Source: Pedobacter sp. UBA1654 | GTDB taxonomy: Bacteria; Bacteroidota; Bacteroidia; Sphingobacteriales; Sphingobacteriaceae | Reading direction: 5' to 3' | DNA length: 7,697 bases | NCBI GenBank assembly: GCA_002320935.1 | Contig: DCLG01000071.1 | Coordinates: 16,371-24,067, forward strand | Part shown: positions 1-6,557 of the stretch, piece by piece | Layout: the number at the start of each line of letters is the position of its first letter | How positions within the stretch are numbered: position 1 is the stretch's first letter | Notes under the pieces: generated by a model | The model's database searches: none | What the model was told of the DNA's origin: nothing | What the model saw: the letters and a program-made list of their open reading frames with translations, nothing else | Made by a program: the position numbers and the translations under genes

Positions 1-2270
1 TGTTTGCCGCTCCTAATCTTGATTGGTACAACCTGGTCCGAAGCGGGTGCCTTGGCCCAATCCACGCTCAGCCAGATTCTGCTTTCCTGATCTACCTGCC
101 CGGCATTGCTGCTCAGCTTAATCCAGGGACTTTTGCTTTCTATCTTGTAGCTGAATGGTGACTTTCCTTTGTTGTAAATATCTATATAGTGCTTCCTGTT
201 ACTGTATTGGTTAAACTCCGGCAGCGTATCGCCAGAAGCGACGATGGATATGCCCATGCTTGGCTTGTCCAGCGGCTGCACTACCTTCAATTCGAGCATC
301 TTGTTCGAGTCCGGTTGTTGCCAGTAGGTATAACCAATATGCGTCTGATCCATCATGTGTGCCCATTTGCCATTGGCAAGCGTATCGTTGTAGTATCTTG
401 TGATCTGCGCATCCCGTTCATAGAACTTTCTTGCCTTTGCCGCCTCTTCATTCGCTGCAATGCGATTTTCCTTGGCATAGGCGTGGTTCTTCGCGACCGA
501 AAAGTAGAGGTTGTACAGATTTGACGAGGCTTCTACCGGATGCAGCACCAATTGGTAGTAGGCATCCTGATATGCAGGTGCCAGCTTTTCACCCAGTGCC
601 TTTGCCCTGGTTAGCAGCCGCTCGTAATCTCCTGCAACACGTTCAAATTCCGAATGCCTGTTCAGGCTGTACGTTTTTTGATCCAATAATTCTGGCTTGC
701 GTCGTCCATTGTACATGCTGTATTCCGAAATGATCGCACCAATCTCAGCAGCATGCTTTTCACCGAACTGCTGCGCCGCCCAGTTGCTGGTATAATGCTC
801 CAGATCTTCTGCCTGTATCTGCTCCGGGTTCCATGCGTAATCCAGAAAGAAGCTGGTCGGGAATTCCATGGGTTTTAGGTCGCCCACATTTACGATCCAG
901 ATTTGTCTTGCATTATACTGATAAGCCAGGTGCATCTGTTCCCAGGTCTTAGAGATTGGATTGGTATTGATCCATTTGTAGTTTCGGGGCCCACCTACAT
1001 AATCAAAATGGTAATAGATGCCGTAGCCGCCTTTACGTGCAGGAGAATCAAACGACGGTAGTTTCCGGATGTTACCCCAGTTATCGTCGCATAACAGTAA
1101 GGTAACATCGTCAGGAACACGCATGCCCCGATCGTAGTAATCCTGTACTTCCTTGTATAAAGCCCAGAGCTGCGGTGTTTCTTTCGCTTTCTTTTTTGTA
1201 ACGGATTCAATGATACCACGCTGATCTGCAACAATCTTTTCCAGTAAGCTGATGTTGCTTTCCTCACTCATGGGCTCATCACCATCACCGCGCATGCCAA
1301 CTGTTACAATGCTTTCATTACTGCCCATCCGGCTGATGCCGTCTTTCCAAAAGTTTTGCAGGTTCTGCGCATTAGTGTTGTAGTTCCAGGCGCCTTTGCC
1401 AAACCTGCGCCATTCATCATGTGCACGCATTAAAGGCTCATGGTGCGAAGTCCCGATCACAACGCCATACACATTTGCAAGCCTTGCATTTTCCGGATCA
1501 TCTGCGTAAAAGGCATTGCCCCACATGGCTGGCCAAAGATAATTTCCTTTTAGCCGCAGAATAAGTTCAAATACATGCCCATAAAACTTATGGTTGAAGC
1601 CGCCGAACTTTTCGGCGGCCCAGCCAGAGAGCGCAGGCGCTTCATCATTCAAAAAGATACCCCGATACTTAATTGCCGGAGAACCAAGACTGAATCTGCC
1701 TGTTTTGATATAAATATTTTCATGTTTAACCACCGGTACATCAGCCCACCAATACCATGGCGATACACCCATTTGCTCCGATAGCGTATAAAGTCCGTAA
1801 ATGGTGCCCCGCTTGTCGCTGCCGGCAATCACGAGGGCTGTTTCTACACCAGGAAAGGGGTTTCTGATCTGCTGAACTACATGACTTTCCCAGGTTCCGG
1901 CAATGCCGTCAACGTTAAGCTTGCCACTTTTAACGAGTTTGTCGATTGCAGCACTCTCGCCGATGGTTCCTGCAATGACCAGATATCGGCCCTGAAGTTT
2001 GGATGTTATTCCGGGTAATATCCCACTCACCCTTTCTATATCTTTCCTGAAGTCTTCAGCCGTTCTTTTTAAACCCTCAGAGGCATTGGCATCTACATAA
2101 ATGTCTGCAGTAGCCTTGCCGGCGACAAGTGGAAATTGCCCGGAGCCAGCTTCAAATGAAACCATTTCAGGCCGGACCTTTCCTGCGGGATGCTGTGAGT
2201 AGACCGCAGCATGTATCGGCAGGATCAAGAATATGCAGACCAGAACTTTGCTAAACTTTAAAGACTTCAT
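1..2270 (-). CDS. GH115 xylan alpha-1,2-(4-O-methyl)glucuronidase, secreted, C-terminus cut by window edge
   Basis: The reading frame is open without a stop from the ATG at 2268-2270 to base 3, giving 756 visible codons; I checked the frame at many points and saw no frameshift. The start is well fixed: an in-frame TAA lies at 2289-2291 and no ATG lies between. The first ~25 residues form a Sec signal peptide (MKSLKFSKVLVCIFLILPIH) with no lipobox, so the product is probably periplasmic or secreted. GH115 hallmarks are WPAMWGNAF (from W246), GTSHHEPLMRAHDEW (from G273), GMRGDGDEPM (from G325), CDDNWGNIRKLP (from C394), YYHFDYVGGPR (H421) and IWIVNVGDLKPMEFP. They are followed by a helical region and the beginning of a beta-rich C-terminal part. 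Known GH115 enzymes remove GlcA or 4-O-methyl-GlcA from internal xylose residues of xylan. They usually exceed 800 residues, so roughly 80-200 residues are missing here. It is the second gene of an operon, 42 bases after the GH10 xylanase. The family call is very secure; methylated versus unmethylated preference cannot be read from sequence. Confidence 0.95.
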   Translation of the reverse strand, partial: MKSLKFSKVLVCIFLILPIHAAVYSQHPAGKVRPEMVSFEAGSGQFPLVAGKATADIYVDANASEGLKRTAEDFRKDIERVSGILPGITSKLQGRYLVIAGTIGESAAIDKLVKSGKLNVDGIAGTWESHVVQQIRNPFPGVETALVIAGSDKRGTIYGLYTLSEQMGVSPWYWWADVPVVKHENIYIKTGRFSLGSPAIKYRGIFLNDEAPALSGWAAEKFGGFNHKFYGHVFELILRLKGNYLWPAMWGNAFYADDPENARLANVYGVVIGTSHHEPLMRAHDEWRRFGKGAWNYNTNAQNLQNFWKDGISRMGSNESIVTVGMRGDGDEPMSEESNISLLEKIVADQRGIIESVTKKKAKETPQLWALYKEVQDYYDRGMRVPDDVTLLLCDDNWGNIRKLPSFDSPARKGGYGIYYHFDYVGGPRNYKWINTNPISKTWEQMHLAYQYNARQIWIVNVGDLKPMEFPTSFFLDYAWNPEQIQAEDLEHYTSNWAAQQFGEKHAAEIGAIISEYSMYNGRRKPELLDQKTYSLNRHSEFERVAGDYERLLTRAKALGEKLAPAYQDAYYQLVLHPVEASSNLYNLYFSVAKNHAYAKENRIAANEEAAKARKFYERDAQITRYYNDTLANGKWAHMMDQTHIGYTYWQQPDSNKMLELKVVQPLDKPSMGISIVASGDTLPEFNQYSNRKHYIDIYNKGKSPFSYKIESKSPWIKLSSNAGQVDQESRIWLSVDWAKAPASDQVVPIKIRSGK

Positions 2271-2312
2271 AATAGTATAATTAGATTTTTACCGGTTCAA
2301 AGGCCAGCTTAC

Positions 2313-3389
2313 TTAGAATTTTGTGACACTCCAGAATGCCTTTTTGGGTTTGTATTCCTGGTCAAATAATAGGGGGTAATTTTTTCTGCCTTCAACAGGG
2401 TAGGTGTCCAGCCAGCTATATCGGTCCGACACGTTCCAGAACGTAACGCCGGTCAGGGATGCCCGCTCTTGTCGCAGCACTTCAAAAATTTCCGCGTATT
2501 TGGCGCTTTGTTTCTCTTCCATAGCTTTCGTGTATGGCTGCTGCTCTCCGGGACGCAGCTTCCGGCGTTCCTTTTCCCAAGGATATACGGAAACATCCAT
2601 TTCGGTGATCTGAACCTTCAGGCCAAGTGAAGCAAACTTCTGTATGGTTTCCTGTAGTTCTGTTTTACTGGGTTCAAATAAAGACCAGTGCCCCTGTAGG
2701 CCCACGCCGTGTATGGGCACCCCCTGATCTTTAAGTTGCTTCAAAAGCTTGTAAATTCGTTCTCTTTTTTCCGGCCGCTCCGTGTTGTAGTCGTTATAGA
2801 AAAGCTGTGCTTCCGGATCTGCCTCATGTGCGTATTGAAAAGCCCGCGCAATATATTCTTCACCGCAGATCTTCAGCCATTCAGATGGACGCAGAAAATT
2901 GGCGGGATTGTCATCTATTGCTTCATTCACCACGTCCCAGGCATAGATCTTGCCTTTATACCGCTTTGCCACCGTATGAATATGATCTCGTAAGCGGTTC
3001 AGCAGGCTGTCCTTGGATACTACAGCACCGGTATTGGTCTTAAAGATCCACTTTGGCGTCTGTTCATGCCAGCACAGCGCATGTCCTCGTACCTTTAGTT
3101 TGTTTTTAACCGCAAAGTCTACAATGGCATCGGGCTCTGTCCAGTTATAGGTGTTTTGCAGTGGATGTATTGGCCCCATCTTCATGGCATTCTCCGGCGT
3201 GATGCTGTTGAAATGTTTCAAAATGAAAGCCGCTTCCTGTCCTTTCAGGGATTGCCCTGAAACAGCTACACCAATTGGAAAGTAAGAATTATAGTAGTTT
3301 TTTAGTCCTTTTTCAGGATCAATTTGCTTTGCAATTTGAAAGGAGCACAATATTAAGATTGTTGCGCCAAGAACCACAGATCTTTTCAT
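2313..3389 (-). CDS. GH10 endo-1,4-beta-xylanase
   Basis: This is a 358-residue single-domain GH10 enzyme, which hydrolyses internal beta-1,4 bonds of xylan with retention. Visible motifs, numbered from the chosen start: SITPENAMKMGPIHP (substrate-binding strand 2), VRGHALCWHEQTPKW, YAWDVVNEAIDD with the acid/base Glu156, LQGHWSL, VQITEMDVS with the nucleophile Glu263, and the C-terminal TFWNVSDRYSWLD. All the core signatures are present, so it should be active, and its length is normal for a catalytic domain with no binding module. I chose the ATG at 3387-3389 because it begins a basic-hydrophobic signal sequence (MKRSVVLGATILILCSFQ). An in-frame ATG at 3462-3464 would add 25 polar residues before the signal and would swallow the likely promoter. 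The signal has Cys15 preceded by LIL, a poor lipobox, so membrane lipidation is uncertain. It is the first gene of the operon with the GH115 glucuronidase: GH10 enzymes cut close to glucuronic acid branches, producing oligosaccharides that carry that side group. Confidence 0.95.
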   Translation of the reverse strand: MKRSVVLGATILILCSFQIAKQIDPEKGLKNYYNSYFPIGVAVSGQSLKGQEAAFILKHFNSITPENAMKMGPIHPLQNTYNWTEPDAIVDFAVKNKLKVRGHALCWHEQTPKWIFKTNTGAVVSKDSLLNRLRDHIHTVAKRYKGKIYAWDVVNEAIDDNPANFLRPSEWLKICGEEYIARAFQYAHEADPEAQLFYNDYNTERPEKRERIYKLLKQLKDQGVPIHGVGLQGHWSLFEPSKTELQETIQKFASLGLKVQITEMDVSVYPWEKERRKLRPGEQQPYTKAMEEKQSAKYAEIFEVLRQERASLTGVTFWNVSDRYSWLDTYPVEGRKNYPLLFDQEYKPKKAFWSVTKF

Positions 3390-3429
3390 TTCATACGGGT
3401 TTAATGCAATCGATATTATTTGGTTATTC

Positions 3430-3461
3430 CAAATATGCTGATTTGATATGGATAATTCAAG
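3430..3461 (-). promoter_or_regulatory. Candidate Bacteroidota promoter for the GH10-GH115 operon
   Basis: On the minus strand CTTG (3461-3458) is followed after 20 bases by CATATTTG (3437-3430). The Bacteroidota housekeeping promoter is TTTG, 19-21 bases, then TAnnTTTG, so each box has one mismatch and the spacing is right. It lies about 40 bases upstream of the preferred GH10 start, which supports that start over the ATG at 3464. The -33-like box is one arm of a small inverted repeat, CAAG-CA-CTTG (3458-3467), which might be an operator or chance. Confidence 0.35.
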
Positions 3462-3503
3462 CACTTGCTGCTTAATCCGAAATATTTAGGGCTTAAGTAA
3501 AGT

Positions 3504-3514
3504 TTATCAGATAA
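3504..3514. promoter_or_regulatory. Short perfect palindrome, possible operator
   Basis: TTATC-A-GATAA is symmetric around base 3509, with two 5-base arms and a single central base. It lies in the divergent intergenic region, upstream of both candidate promoters. Its position would suit an activator site serving either gene, but A/T-rich palindromes this short arise by chance often, so the regulatory role is only a guess. Confidence 0.2.
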
Positions 3515-3657
3515 TTAAGGCAAAAAATGACAGGATTTAACAACTGTTGTTCCGTTCGGTGCTGCTTCAGTTACGCGGCTTGAACACAAAAGAATGGCTA
3601 TGGAATTGACTTTAAAGACGGTGATATGCAACAATTTTCCCGCTTTTACGGCAATCG

Positions 3658-3688
3658 ATTGTGGATACGATAAATTTCTTTATTTTAG
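3658..3688 (+). promoter_or_regulatory. Candidate Bacteroidota promoter for the plus-strand GH43 gene
   Basis: ATTG (3658-3661), a 19-base spacer and TATTTTAG (3681-3688) match the Bacteroidota TTTG / TAnnTTTG pattern with one mismatch in each box. The -7 box ends 32 bases before the chosen ATG at 3721, a normal leader length. If real, it rules out the longer start at 3661, which would lie within the promoter itself. Evidence is by pattern only. Confidence 0.3.
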
Positions 3689-3720
3689 ATTACAATGTAA
3701 AATTCCAGCACATCCAGATT

Positions 3721-5376
3721 ATGAGAATTCTCCAATTCACTACGTACCTATTTCTTACCCTAAGCAGCTATGCCCAGGGTAAGTTGACCAATCCAATCCT
3801 TCCAGGCTTCTATCCTGATCCCAGCATCGTGAAGGTCGAAGGTGATTATTACCTGATCAATTCCAGTTTTTCCTACTTCCCAGGAATTCCTATTTTCCAT
3901 AGTAAAGATTTGAATACCTGGAAGCAAGTAGGCAATGCCATTGATCGGCCAAGTCAGATGGATTTTATGAGCGAAAGGTTAACCCGGGGGCTGTTTGCGC
4001 CTTCAATCAATTATAATAAGGGTATATACTATATCACCTGCACAGACATTGACAACACCGGAAACTTTGTGATTACAGCGACTGACCCTGCAGGTCCCTG
4101 GAGTGATCCTGTAACCATTCCTGAAGTGCGCGGTATTGATCCATCTCTATTTTTTGATGACGATAAGGCTTACATCATATACAATAGCGAAGCGCCAGAC
4201 AACAAGCCGCAGTATGATGGCCACCGTACGGTTCGGATGTATGCCTTCGATGTAAAAACGCTTAAGGTTAAAGGCTCAGAGATTCAGCTGGTAAATGGAG
4301 GGGTAGACATCAGCAAAAAACCAGTATGGATTGAAGGACCACATATTTATAAGCGCAATGGGTACTATTACCTCCTTGCTGCAGAAGGGGGTACTTCAGT
4401 GAACCATACCCAGGTGGCTTTCCGGAGTGATAAAGCAACTGGCCCTTATGTTCCCTATGATAAGAATCCAATTTTAACACAGAAGGGATTGGACCCGAAC
4501 CGAAAGCATCCGGTAACTTCCACTGGTCACGCGGATCTTGTTGAAGGTCCCGATGGACAAACCTATGCGGTGTTTCTTGGGGTTCGGCCTTATGAAGGTG
4601 ATTATTATAACACCGGACGGGAAACGTTTATTGCACCCGTAAGCTGGGCCAGCAATTGGCCGGTAATTAACCCGGACTTTAAAGAAGTGCAGTATGCCTA
4701 CGATGTTAACTTCCCTACCACGAATGCAGGAGCTGTACCACAAAACGGAAATTTCAAGGTTAAACATGACCTGACAAGCAAAAAGGACCTTTCTTTGTTG
4801 TTCTTAAGAACACATCCCGGCTCCTGGTACCAACCAGGTGGAAATGGATTAACACTTGCATTGACACCCGAAACGGTAATGGGTAGCGCAAACCCAGCCT
4901 TCGTGGGCAGAAGACAGCAACATCTGGTTTGTGAAACAAGCACTACTATCGCATTCCAGGCAAAATCAGTAGCTGAAAAGGCTGGTTTGGTGATCTTGCA
5001 GGACGAGCAGCATTTTTATTTCTTAGGCAGTTCAGTTAACCAGACTGGACGGCAGGTTGTACAGCTTTTTAAAGCAGATACTAAGCAAGCTGGGATGAAG
5101 CTCGTTGAAGAAGTGGAACTACCTACCGCAACAGCAAAATTATCGCTGAAAATTGCGGCCAACAACGATCAGTATCGCTTCTTTTATGCTTTGAAAGATG
5201 CTGAATGGAAACAACTCGGAGAGACGATGGATGGTAAATTCCTCAGTACGAAAGTTGCAGGAGGATTTCTGGGCGCCCTGTTTGGATTATATGCAACATC
5301 CTCCGGACAGGCAAGCACAAACAAAGTGCTCTTTTCTGCACTGGAATATTCAGGTAATGACCTGATTTATAAATAA
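3721..5376 (+). CDS. GH43 beta-xylosidase / alpha-L-arabinofuranosidase with C-terminal beta-sandwich, secreted
   Basis: This 551-residue protein is an inverting exo-enzyme predicted to release xylose and/or arabinose from xylan fragments. Residues 1-19 (MRILQFTTYLFLTLSSYAQ) are a clean signal peptide ending in SYAQ; this is why I start here and not at the in-frame ATG at 3661, which adds 20 residues in front of the signal. The five-bladed propeller domain (about 21-320) shows NPILPGFYPDPS with catalytic base Asp33, GIDPSLF with the pKa-modulating Asp140, and WIEGPHIY with the general acid Glu205. Residues about 330-551 look like the concanavalin-A-like domain found at the end of many GH43 xylosidases. 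That architecture suggests the XynB-like group (GH43_10/11/12), but I cannot assign the subfamily. It is transcribed divergently from the GH10-GH115 operon and ends at a hairpin terminator. Which sugar is released is uncertain, because GH43 proteins with the same fold differ in specificity. Confidence 0.92.
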   Translation: MRILQFTTYLFLTLSSYAQGKLTNPILPGFYPDPSIVKVEGDYYLINSSFSYFPGIPIFHSKDLNTWKQVGNAIDRPSQMDFMSERLTRGLFAPSINYNKGIYYITCTDIDNTGNFVITATDPAGPWSDPVTIPEVRGIDPSLFFDDDKAYIIYNSEAPDNKPQYDGHRTVRMYAFDVKTLKVKGSEIQLVNGGVDISKKPVWIEGPHIYKRNGYYYLLAAEGGTSVNHTQVAFRSDKATGPYVPYDKNPILTQKGLDPNRKHPVTSTGHADLVEGPDGQTYAVFLGVRPYEGDYYNTGRETFIAPVSWASNWPVINPDFKEVQYAYDVNFPTTNAGAVPQNGNFKVKHDLTSKKDLSLLFLRTHPGSWYQPGGNGLTLALTPETVMGSANPAFVGRRQQHLVCETSTTIAFQAKSVAEKAGLVILQDEQHFYFLGSSVNQTGRQVVQLFKADTKQAGMKLVEEVELPTATAKLSLKIAANNDQYRFFYALKDAEWKQLGETMDGKFLSTKVAGGFLGALFGLYATSSGQASTNKVLFSALEYSGNDLIYK

Positions 5377-5381
5377 AACGA

Positions 5382-5428
5382 AACAACCCGGTATCAGGAG
5401 CATTTAGCGCTCTTAATACCGGGTTGTT
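5382..5428. terminator. Bidirectional hairpin terminator between convergent genes
   Basis: A 13-base arm (5382-5394, AACAACCCGGTAT) is perfectly complementary to 5416-5428. The 21-base interior can form a further short stem, GAGC (5398-5401) with GCTC (5409-5412). It begins 5 bases after the plus-strand GH43 stop and ends 17 bases before the minus-strand GH43 stop. T-rich DNA follows the hairpin in both directions (TTTATG..ATTTC on plus; CGTTTTATTTAT on minus), so it probably ends both transcripts. Confidence 0.85.
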
Positions 5429-5445
5429 GCTTTATGTATTTCTAA

Positions 5446-6540
5446 TTACTTCTTGCCGTAAGGATCAATCATTTCGATCTTCCCCTCAGCATCATGCTTC
5501 AATTCTGTAACCTTCACGTTTCTAAGATGTGTCTTGCCTCCTGAAACTTCGGTGTCATGATAAAACAGTAACCATTTTCCATTGTGTTCTACAATAGAAT
5601 GGTGTGTGGTCCAGCCAACAACAGGTTTCAGGAACGCCCCCTGGTAAGTGAAAGGTCCATACGGACTATCGCCGATGCCATAGGCCAGGTAGTGTGTATC
5701 TCCTGTAGAATAGCTGAAATAATATTTCCCATTGTATTTGTGCACCCAGGCAGCTTCGAAGAAACGTCTGTCATGGTCGCCGGTCAGAAATGGTTTGCCA
5801 TCCTTATCTACAACCATTACATCTTTCGGTGCTTCTGCAAATTGCTTCATGTCCGGGCCAAGCTTAGCGATCTTTGCATTCAACGATGGTAGAGAATCAT
5901 TCTCCAGGTCTGTCTTGGACCCATTCGCATCATATTTACCGTCTTTCCAGCGTTGTAGCTGTCCACCCCAGATACCACCGAAATACATATAAGAGCTGCC
6001 ATCGCTGTCGGTGAAAACCGCCGGATCGATACTGAAGCTGTTTTTAATTGGCTCCTTTTCAGGAATAAACGGCCCGGTAGGTGATTTAGAAGTAGCTACA
6101 CCGATCCTAAACACGTCCTGTTTGTCTTTAACCGGAAAGTACAGGTAGTATGTGCCATCTTTGTAGGCCGCATCCGGTGCCCACAACTGTCGCCCGGCCC
6201 ATGGAATATCTTTTATGGAGAGCGCCACGCCATGGTCAGTAACCGGGCCGCCAACACTGTCCATGGATAATACATGGTAGTCTTTCATATCAAAATGGGC
6301 GCCATTGTCGTCTTCAGGAACACCAGACTCAATGTCATGGGAAGGGTAGATGTAGATCTTGCCGTTAAATACATGTGCAGAAGGGTCAGCAGTGTAAATA
6401 TCCGTAACCAAAGGTTTGGAAATTGCGCCTTTAAATGCATCATCTTCTTTGCTTTCCTTTTTCGCATCCCCGCTGCATGCTGCAAGCAGAAATGGGAAGG
6501 AGAGCGCTAGTGCCAGTTCCTTTTTCGTCAGTTTGTTCAT
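5446..6540 (-). CDS. GH43 family glycoside hydrolase, lipoprotein (xylosidase / arabinofuranosidase type)
   Basis: This is a 364-residue, single-domain GH43 protein. The N-terminus (MNKLTKKELALALSFPFLLAACSG) has a textbook lipobox, LAAC with Cys22, so it should be lipid-anchored to a membrane; the acidic and lysine-rich stretch just after Cys22 is a linker. The GH43 triad is visible: Asp52 in YTADPSAHVF (base), Asp172 in SIDPAVFTDSDG (pKa modulator) and Glu262 in RRFFEAAWVHKYNG (general acid). Conserved GRQLWAPDA and a late HHSIVEHNGKW also fit. It lacks the C-terminal beta-sandwich of the other GH43 here, and the two differ clearly around the catalytic motifs, so they are not recent duplicates. 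The IYTADPSAHVFNGKIYIYPSHD start recalls GH43 subfamily 1, but I hold that loosely. It is the downstream gene of an operon with uxuA, 17 A-rich bases after its stop. Xylose or arabinose release is likely; exact substrate unknown. Confidence 0.92.
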   Translation of the reverse strand: MNKLTKKELALALSFPFLLAACSGDAKKESKEDDAFKGAISKPLVTDIYTADPSAHVFNGKIYIYPSHDIESGVPEDDNGAHFDMKDYHVLSMDSVGGPVTDHGVALSIKDIPWAGRQLWAPDAAYKDGTYYLYFPVKDKQDVFRIGVATSKSPTGPFIPEKEPIKNSFSIDPAVFTDSDGSSYMYFGGIWGGQLQRWKDGKYDANGSKTDLENDSLPSLNAKIAKLGPDMKQFAEAPKDVMVVDKDGKPFLTGDHDRRFFEAAWVHKYNGKYYFSYSTGDTHYLAYGIGDSPYGPFTYQGAFLKPVVGWTTHHSIVEHNGKWLLFYHDTEVSGGKTHLRNVKVTELKHDAEGKIEMIDPYGKK

Positions 6541-6557
6541 ATTTGGTTGTTTTTGTT

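Larger units (their letters stand above)
3390..3720. promoter_or_regulatory. Divergent control region between the GH10-GH115 operon and the GH43 gene
   Basis: These 331 bases separate two divergently transcribed xylan genes and contain no convincing coding sequence. The segment is A/T-rich compared with the flanking genes. It holds one promoter-like element for each direction (listed separately) and a short perfect palindrome around 3509. Divergent transcription from a shared region is a common arrangement for joint induction, here plausibly by xylan oligosaccharides. No regulator gene is visible nearby, so the type of regulator (hybrid two-component, AraC-like or sigma/anti-sigma) cannot be told. 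Confidence 0.6.

Noticed and set aside
189..733. Plus-strand open frames opposite the left part of the window
   Set aside because: They lie antisense to the GH115 gene, whose frame is continuous and carries all family motifs; the predicted peptides resemble nothing and overlap each other.
995..1267. Minus-strand 90-residue open frame
   Set aside because: It is in a different frame inside GH115, across the conserved CDDNWG and GGYGIYYHFDY segments that are encoded in the main frame.
3390..3464. Upstream ATG at 3464 as start of the GH10 xylanase
   Set aside because: It would put 25 non-signal residues before an evident signal sequence and cover the promoter-like element; the ATG at 3389 explains the protein better.
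3661..3720. ATG-like start of the plus-strand GH43 at 3661
   Set aside because: It adds 20 residues ahead of a complete signal peptide that begins at 3721.
3594..3782. Small plus-strand open frame of 62 residues before the GH43 gene
   Set aside because: It overlaps the GH43 start and signal peptide in another frame, its product has no recognisable features, and it covers the likely promoter.
4474..4943. Minus-strand open frames of 97 and 81 residues
   Set aside because: They are antisense to the GH43 propeller and its linker to the beta-sandwich, with no recognisable protein features.
3721..6540. The two GH43 genes as a recent tandem duplication
   Set aside because: They face each other, differ in length and domain content, and their catalytic-motif surroundings differ strongly, so they belong to different GH43 subgroups.
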